Source: CAVYYW01 sp963772845 (lineage in GTDB: Bacteria > Bacillota > Bacilli > Bacillales > Sporolactobacillaceae). Taken from it: a stretch of DNA of 45,278 nucleotides. The stretch is from assembly GCA_963772845.1 (NCBI GenBank), contig CAVYYW010000008.1, positions 1 through 45,278 on the forward strand, given 5' to 3'. How positions within the stretch are numbered: position 1 is the stretch's first letter; the number at the start of each line of letters is the position of its first letter. A model generated the notes under the pieces. That model searched no databases. It was not told the DNA's origin and saw nothing but the letters and a program-made list of their open reading frames with translations. A program made the position numbers and the translations under genes. Shown here one piece after another: positions 41,892 through 45,278 of this stretch.

Positions 41892-43040
41892 ATGAAACAA
41901 TCCACTTTCAACAAACTTAATCAAATAACGGATTATATTAATGGAATCATAAATGACCATCAGGGGGTTGGATTGAGCGTAGCAATAGTTAAGGATTCAG
42001 ACATTATCTATTCTAAAGGTTTTGGTTACTCTCGGGTTAACCCAGTAAATAGTCCTATTGATGGTGATACATTGATGAGTATTCAAAGCATATCAAAGAA
42101 TTTCATGGCACTTTCCATCATGCAGCTTGTAGAAAAAAAACTAATATCATTGGATGATACTGTGGTTCAATATCTGCCATACTTCAGAACAAAAAATAAA
42201 CAACAAAGTGATACTATTACAATACGCCATCTTTTATCGCATACGGCAGGCTTCCCTTCAGACTTAGGAATAGCCAATATGACTGCTCCGAATGTAAAAG
42301 AAATATTTTCGGATACACCTACTGAATTTCAAGAAGCATTAGATTACTATAACCTTACAGAAGAAGAAATTAGAGGTGTAAAAACTAGAGAGGATATAAC
42401 GAAATGGTTTCAAAGAGTAGAGTTGGAGTATCCAGTCGGCAAGGGATGGAATTATTGCACAGATTCATATGTAATACTTGCAGATTTATTTGAAAAAGTG
42501 ACAGGTTCCAATTGGGAAACACACCTCGGAGATGAAATCCTAACTTCCTTAAATATGAATCGAACAACTGGAGATTCAGATAAAGTCGAACAAGATGAAA
42601 ATAGCGCTAGATATTATTTAGGCAAGGAAAGAACAGAAACCCCCTTTCCAAAAAACTCAATTTCGGCTCCAATTGGTTACTTGTATTCAACAGCAAATGA
42701 TTTAGGAAAATATTTAGCATTTCACTTAAACAAAGAATCGAATATTCTACGTTCAGAGTTAGTAGAAGAAATGCAAAACCCTATTCATCTTGTCAGTGAA
42801 GAATGGCGGTTCGGAAGTGAAGTAAGAAGCTACGGACTTGCATGGTTTACTGACATATATAAAGGGTTCAGGATTGTAGAACATGGAGGCGGTCAAATGG
42901 CTGTAAGGGCTTTGATGACAATGGTGCCTGAACTTAACTTGGGAGTGGTTGTCTTGCTTAATTTTGACGGAACCACTCATCATGATATTTGCGATAAGGT
43001 TATAGACGTATTCATTGAATCCCAATATAAAAATTCATAA
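41892..43040 (+). CDS. Serine hydrolase, beta-lactamase/DD-peptidase class C fold
   Basis: 382 residues from the ATG at 41892 (GGGAGGG upstream; the frame is open further into the IS remnant). SxxK motif S66-I-S-K69 in MSIQSISKNF, HLLSHTAGFPSD next, and late HGGG in VEHGGGQMAV. The second motif reads Y-C-T (NYCTDSY) where Y-x-N is usual, so activity may be changed. There is no export signal, which points to an intracellular esterase or peptidase rather than a resistance enzyme. Codon use is more AT-rich than its neighbours, consistent with transfer with the IS. Confidence 0.82.
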   Translation: MKQSTFNKLNQITDYINGIINDHQGVGLSVAIVKDSDIIYSKGFGYSRVNPVNSPIDGDTLMSIQSISKNFMALSIMQLVEKKLISLDDTVVQYLPYFRTKNKQQSDTITIRHLLSHTAGFPSDLGIANMTAPNVKEIFSDTPTEFQEALDYYNLTEEEIRGVKTREDITKWFQRVELEYPVGKGWNYCTDSYVILADLFEKVTGSNWETHLGDEILTSLNMNRTTGDSDKVEQDENSARYYLGKERTETPFPKNSISAPIGYLYSTANDLGKYLAFHLNKESNILRSELVEEMQNPIHLVSEEWRFGSEVRSYGLAWFTDIYKGFRIVEHGGGQMAVRALMTMVPELNLGVVVLLNFDGTTHHDICDKVIDVFIESQYKNS

Positions 43041-43124
43041 AAGATGCATCATATCACTTAATCAAATCCTCCGTATTATTCAAGTAAAGGGTGATTTAGT
43101 TAAATAAGACATTAAAAAAACAGA

Positions 43125-43157
43125 AACTTCCATAAATTTGGGAGTTCCATTTTTTTA
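43125..43157 (+). terminator. Terminator of serine hydrolase gene
   Basis: AACTTCC and GGGAGTT around ATAAATTT, followed by CCATTTTTTTA. Nothing else is seen in 43041-43357. Confidence 0.75.
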
Positions 43158-43366
43158 TCAAATATCAACATTAAACTTTAACAAAGCCATACTTTAAGAA
43201 TGGTTAACGTCGATAAAGCGAGAAAGAGGAATAAAGTATAAGCGTAACTAGGGCTTTCGTCATTAAAATCCTAAGCGAAAAGCCAAGTTTTCTTTAATTC
43301 ATGTATAATAACAAAGATAAGCAATCCCGTTATGAAAGCCTCAATTTAAAAAGGTGAGTGAAACGC

Positions 43367-44320
43367 TTGAAGCAGTTTAATGACAATACGGACAAGTCAA
43401 CGGTAGCGTCAATTAATCATAAAGGAGAGGTGGAACTCGATCTGCCTGTTCCATTCAGTTTTTCAGAATGCCTTGGTTTTCTAAGCAGATCTGCACAGGA
43501 ATGTTTACATAATATTAAGGCAAACGTCTTTTTAAAATTAATTGAAATTGACGGTAAGCCGGTGTTAGTCAGAGCTTGGGTCAGCGGCAATAAACTTAGA
43601 ATAGCTTTTCCGCTAAATAAATTAAAGGAATCTGGGGAAATTAAAGCGGCTGAATATTTACGTCAACTATTCGATCTTAATCGTGATCTCGGACCCTTCT
43701 ACCGGTTAGCGGGTCTCGATCCAATTTTAGCAAAACTGGCAGATCAGCATTATGGCTTGAGAATTATTGGCATTCCAGATTTATTCGAAGCATTAAGCTG
43801 GGCAGTAATTGGTCAGCAGATCAATCTTACGTTTGCTTATACGTTAAAAAAAAGGTTTGTTGAAACATTTGGTGAGTCAATCACTTTTGAAGGTGACACA
43901 TACTGGCTCCATCCTTCTTTTGAAAAAATTTCAGGCCTTGACGTGGCGGATCTGACCGACCTTCAATTCACGACGAGAAAAGCAGAGTATGTGATTGGCA
44001 TTGCAACGTTAATGGCTAAGGGAGAACTAACGAAATCTGATTTACTGACTTCTGAGTTGGAAGAGGCAAAAGAGCGCCTGCTTAAAATTAGAGGTGTGGG
44101 GGCGTGGACTGCTGATTATGTCATGATGAAATGTCTGGGTGAGCCTTCAGCCTTTCCGATTGCAGATATTGGACTCCAAAATGCGTTAAAAATTCAGATG
44201 GGGCTTGATAAAAAGCCTTCAGCAAGTGATATCAGAAATCTATCTAAGAACTGGACCGGCTGGGAAGCCTATGCCACTTTTTATTTATGGCGTTCTCTTT
44301 CACATCAGTCTGAAGAATAA
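43367..44320 (+). CDS. alkA: DNA-3-methyladenine glycosylase (AlkA type)
   Basis: 317 residues from the TTG at 43367, ten bases after AAGGTG; a GTG at 43358 is almost on top of that site. HhH-GPD superfamily: WAVIGQQINLTFAYTLKKRFVE, helix-hairpin-helix LKIRGVGAWTADYVMM and catalytic Asp in FPIADIGLQNAL. Very similar in layout to B. subtilis AlkA. It removes alkylated bases (3-methyladenine and others) from DNA. Single gene. Confidence 0.92.
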   Translation: MKQFNDNTDKSTVASINHKGEVELDLPVPFSFSECLGFLSRSAQECLHNIKANVFLKLIEIDGKPVLVRAWVSGNKLRIAFPLNKLKESGEIKAAEYLRQLFDLNRDLGPFYRLAGLDPILAKLADQHYGLRIIGIPDLFEALSWAVIGQQINLTFAYTLKKRFVETFGESITFEGDTYWLHPSFEKISGLDVADLTDLQFTTRKAEYVIGIATLMAKGELTKSDLLTSELEEAKERLLKIRGVGAWTADYVMMKCLGEPSAFPIADIGLQNALKIQMGLDKKPSASDIRNLSKNWTGWEAYATFYLWRSLSHQSEE

Positions 44321-44382
44321 ATTGATTTTTTCAGAGCGGGATTCCTATCTAATGGGGGATGAATGATTAATCAAAAATTTTT

Positions 44383-44418
44383 AATAAGGAAGCGCCGGAA
44401 ATCCGGCGCTTCCTTATT
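44383..44418. terminator. Bidirectional terminator alkA / bcrC
   Basis: A perfect 17-bp stem AATAAGGAAGCGCCGGA with TCCGGCGCTTCCTTATT and a two-base loop, between convergent genes; the minus-strand side is followed by TTAAAAATTTTT. Confidence 0.85.
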
Positions 44419-44468
44419 CATTCTGCCGCACCATTTTAACGCGAAGCAATTTTTGGAGGCTCGGCCTG

Positions 44469-45091
44469 CTATTTCGTGAATTTAATCGCGGATTCTCTGA
44501 TTAACCCGATGAATCGTCTTAGGTTCAAGGTTGGCAAAATTTTCAACCCGATTTTTGTTAAAGGCATGAACAAGTGTGAAAACCGTTTAACAATCTGGCC
44601 GGATAGTATACCGATAACCAAACCTGCGATTTATTGTCGGCGAGTGCACGCCAGCATAAACTCTTGAGAACATCACAAGAAAGGCGAAAATTGTAAATGA
44701 GTAACTGATCAGCTTATTATAGCCCCATACGCCAGAGGCAAAAGCAAAGCTCCCGGAGGTATGATCGCTTGGGAAGGATGAATCCGCAGCATGGTTGATC
44801 AACTGATTAAACTGACCCTGGTGAAGCGATACAAAAGGACGAGCCCGATACCAAAAGTGTGCAATTATAAAATTTATTAAAAGCGCAAGGATGCCTGAAA
44901 AGACTGCAGGGAGAAGTGCGTTGCGGTCAGCGGGTCTGGAGCGCGGCAATGTCAGCCAGGCAATGATGAACATTCGCCATATAAATTTCAAGGCCAAAAT
45001 GAGCGATAAATCCAAGGGTGGCATCTAGCCATCTAATGTGGCCGCTTAAGCCGTTAATCAGATGATAGACTTTGGTGTCAAATGCATTCAT
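44469..45091 (-). pseudogene. bcrC: BcrC-type undecaprenyl-diphosphate phosphatase, two frameshifts
   Basis: Start ATG at 45091 (AAAGGAG upstream): MNAFDTKVYHLINGLSGHIR to HFGLEIYM, then a change of frame near 44975. The next frame holds the PAP2 active-site motifs HFWYRARPF, SFPSDHTSG and SRVYAGVH. A second change near 44630 (P-T then IAGLVIGILSGQIVKRF) is needed to reach the natural end RFIGLIRESAIKFTK at 44469. The joined protein of about 205 residues matches BcrC, which recycles the lipid carrier for peptidoglycan and confers bacitracin resistance. As given it cannot be made whole. Confidence 0.8.
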
Positions 45092-45219
45092 TTAAAAAAC
45101 TCCTTTAAATCTTTTCGGTTGAATAGTAAAAGACTGAACGATAAATAAAAAAGTTCAAAGTGAATCAATTTCGTAATTAAATAGGTGATCTTTAAATCCG
45201 AACATCCACCAAATTGGGA

Positions 45220-45278
45220 GACACTGAAAGAGTCGCCCGGTGTCGTCGTAGTTGCTGATTTCCGCTCTAGGCTGCTCG
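45220..45278. repeat. Dispersed intergenic repeat, cut by window end
   Basis: TTTCCGCTCTAGGCTGCTC at 45260-45278 matches 40491-40509; CTGAAAGAGTCGCCCGG-type sequence precedes it as in other copies. The stretch 45092-45219 shows no gene. Confidence 0.7.

Noticed and set aside
44476..44667. 63-residue plus-strand frame near alkA
   Set aside because: Antisense to the end of bcrC, and no ribosome site.
1..45278. tRNA or rRNA genes
   Set aside because: No tRNA cloverleaf motif or rRNA segment was recognised by eye; a covariance search would be needed to exclude one fully.

Overview
The window looks like chromosomal DNA of a low-GC Gram-positive, endospore-former-type Bacillaceae. The evidence is strong GGAGG-type ribosome sites, frequent TTG and GTG starts, a SAM-I (S-box) leader, a T-box leader, Bacillus-type Zur, CspB, TatA, LytR/TagU, AlkA, SipS and BcrC homologues, and a gas vesicle cluster in the gene order known from Priestia (Bacillus) megaterium. 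The species cannot be named from this window. Layout, left to right: 1-2 kb holds a frameshifted acetyltransferase, a complete-looking type I toxin-antitoxin locus (a hydrophobic 29-residue peptide of the BsrH/TxpA holin-like type, facing a strong antisense promoter) and an intact acetyltransferase. 2.05-8.24 kb is a twelve-gene minus-strand gas vesicle operon, Q-B-R-N-F-G-L-S-K-J-T-U. The shell protein GvpB and its minor homologues GvpJ and GvpS, the AAA ATPase GvpN and the accessory proteins F, L, G, K, R, T, U and Q should together build buoyant protein vesicles. gvpA and gvpP of the P. megaterium cluster are absent, and a SigB-like promoter can be read upstream of gvpQ. 8.6-12 kb has an LCP (LytR) cell-wall ligase and a two-component pair. 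13-15 kb has tatA and small membrane or zinc-ribbon proteins. 15.1-17.6 kb is an ABC-2 exporter operon that ends in its own TetR regulator, with a palindromic operator at the start site. 17.7-20.2 kb is a two-gene osmolyte or ergothioneine-type ABC importer with permease and binding protein fused. 20.4-26.4 kb has a stress-type SDR, csp, a DUF3891 protein, a MetE-like methyltransferase under a SAM-I riboswitch, maltose acetyltransferase, zur and a 51-bp minisatellite. 26.4-30.1 kb has a 2H phosphoesterase, a frameshifted glycerate kinase, an HD protein and a doubly frameshifted nucleotidyltransferase. 31-36.5 kb has T-box-controlled argS, a lipoprotein, an alpha/beta hydrolase and a FUSC membrane protein split by a frameshift. 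36.5-40.2 kb has a six-member DnaA-box cluster, a P-loop kinase-like protein, an orphan LolD-type ATPase, signal peptidase I, two perfect 81-bp repeats and a lipoprotein. 41-45 kb has an IS1595-type transposase remnant, a serine beta-lactamase-like hydrolase, AlkA and a frameshifted bcrC. Two themes cut across the window. First, long noncoding dispersed repeats of one family (up to about 0.8 kb) occupy five gaps, including both window edges. Second, at least five genes (GNAT, glycerate kinase, nucleotidyltransferase, FUSC, bcrC), plus the transposase, carry single- or few-base frameshifts; these are either real decay or errors in a draft assembly. The most interesting non-gene signals are the type I toxin-antitoxin locus, the DnaA-box cluster at 36.56-36.67 kb, the SigB-like gvp promoter, the 51-bp array beside zur and the dispersed repeat family.
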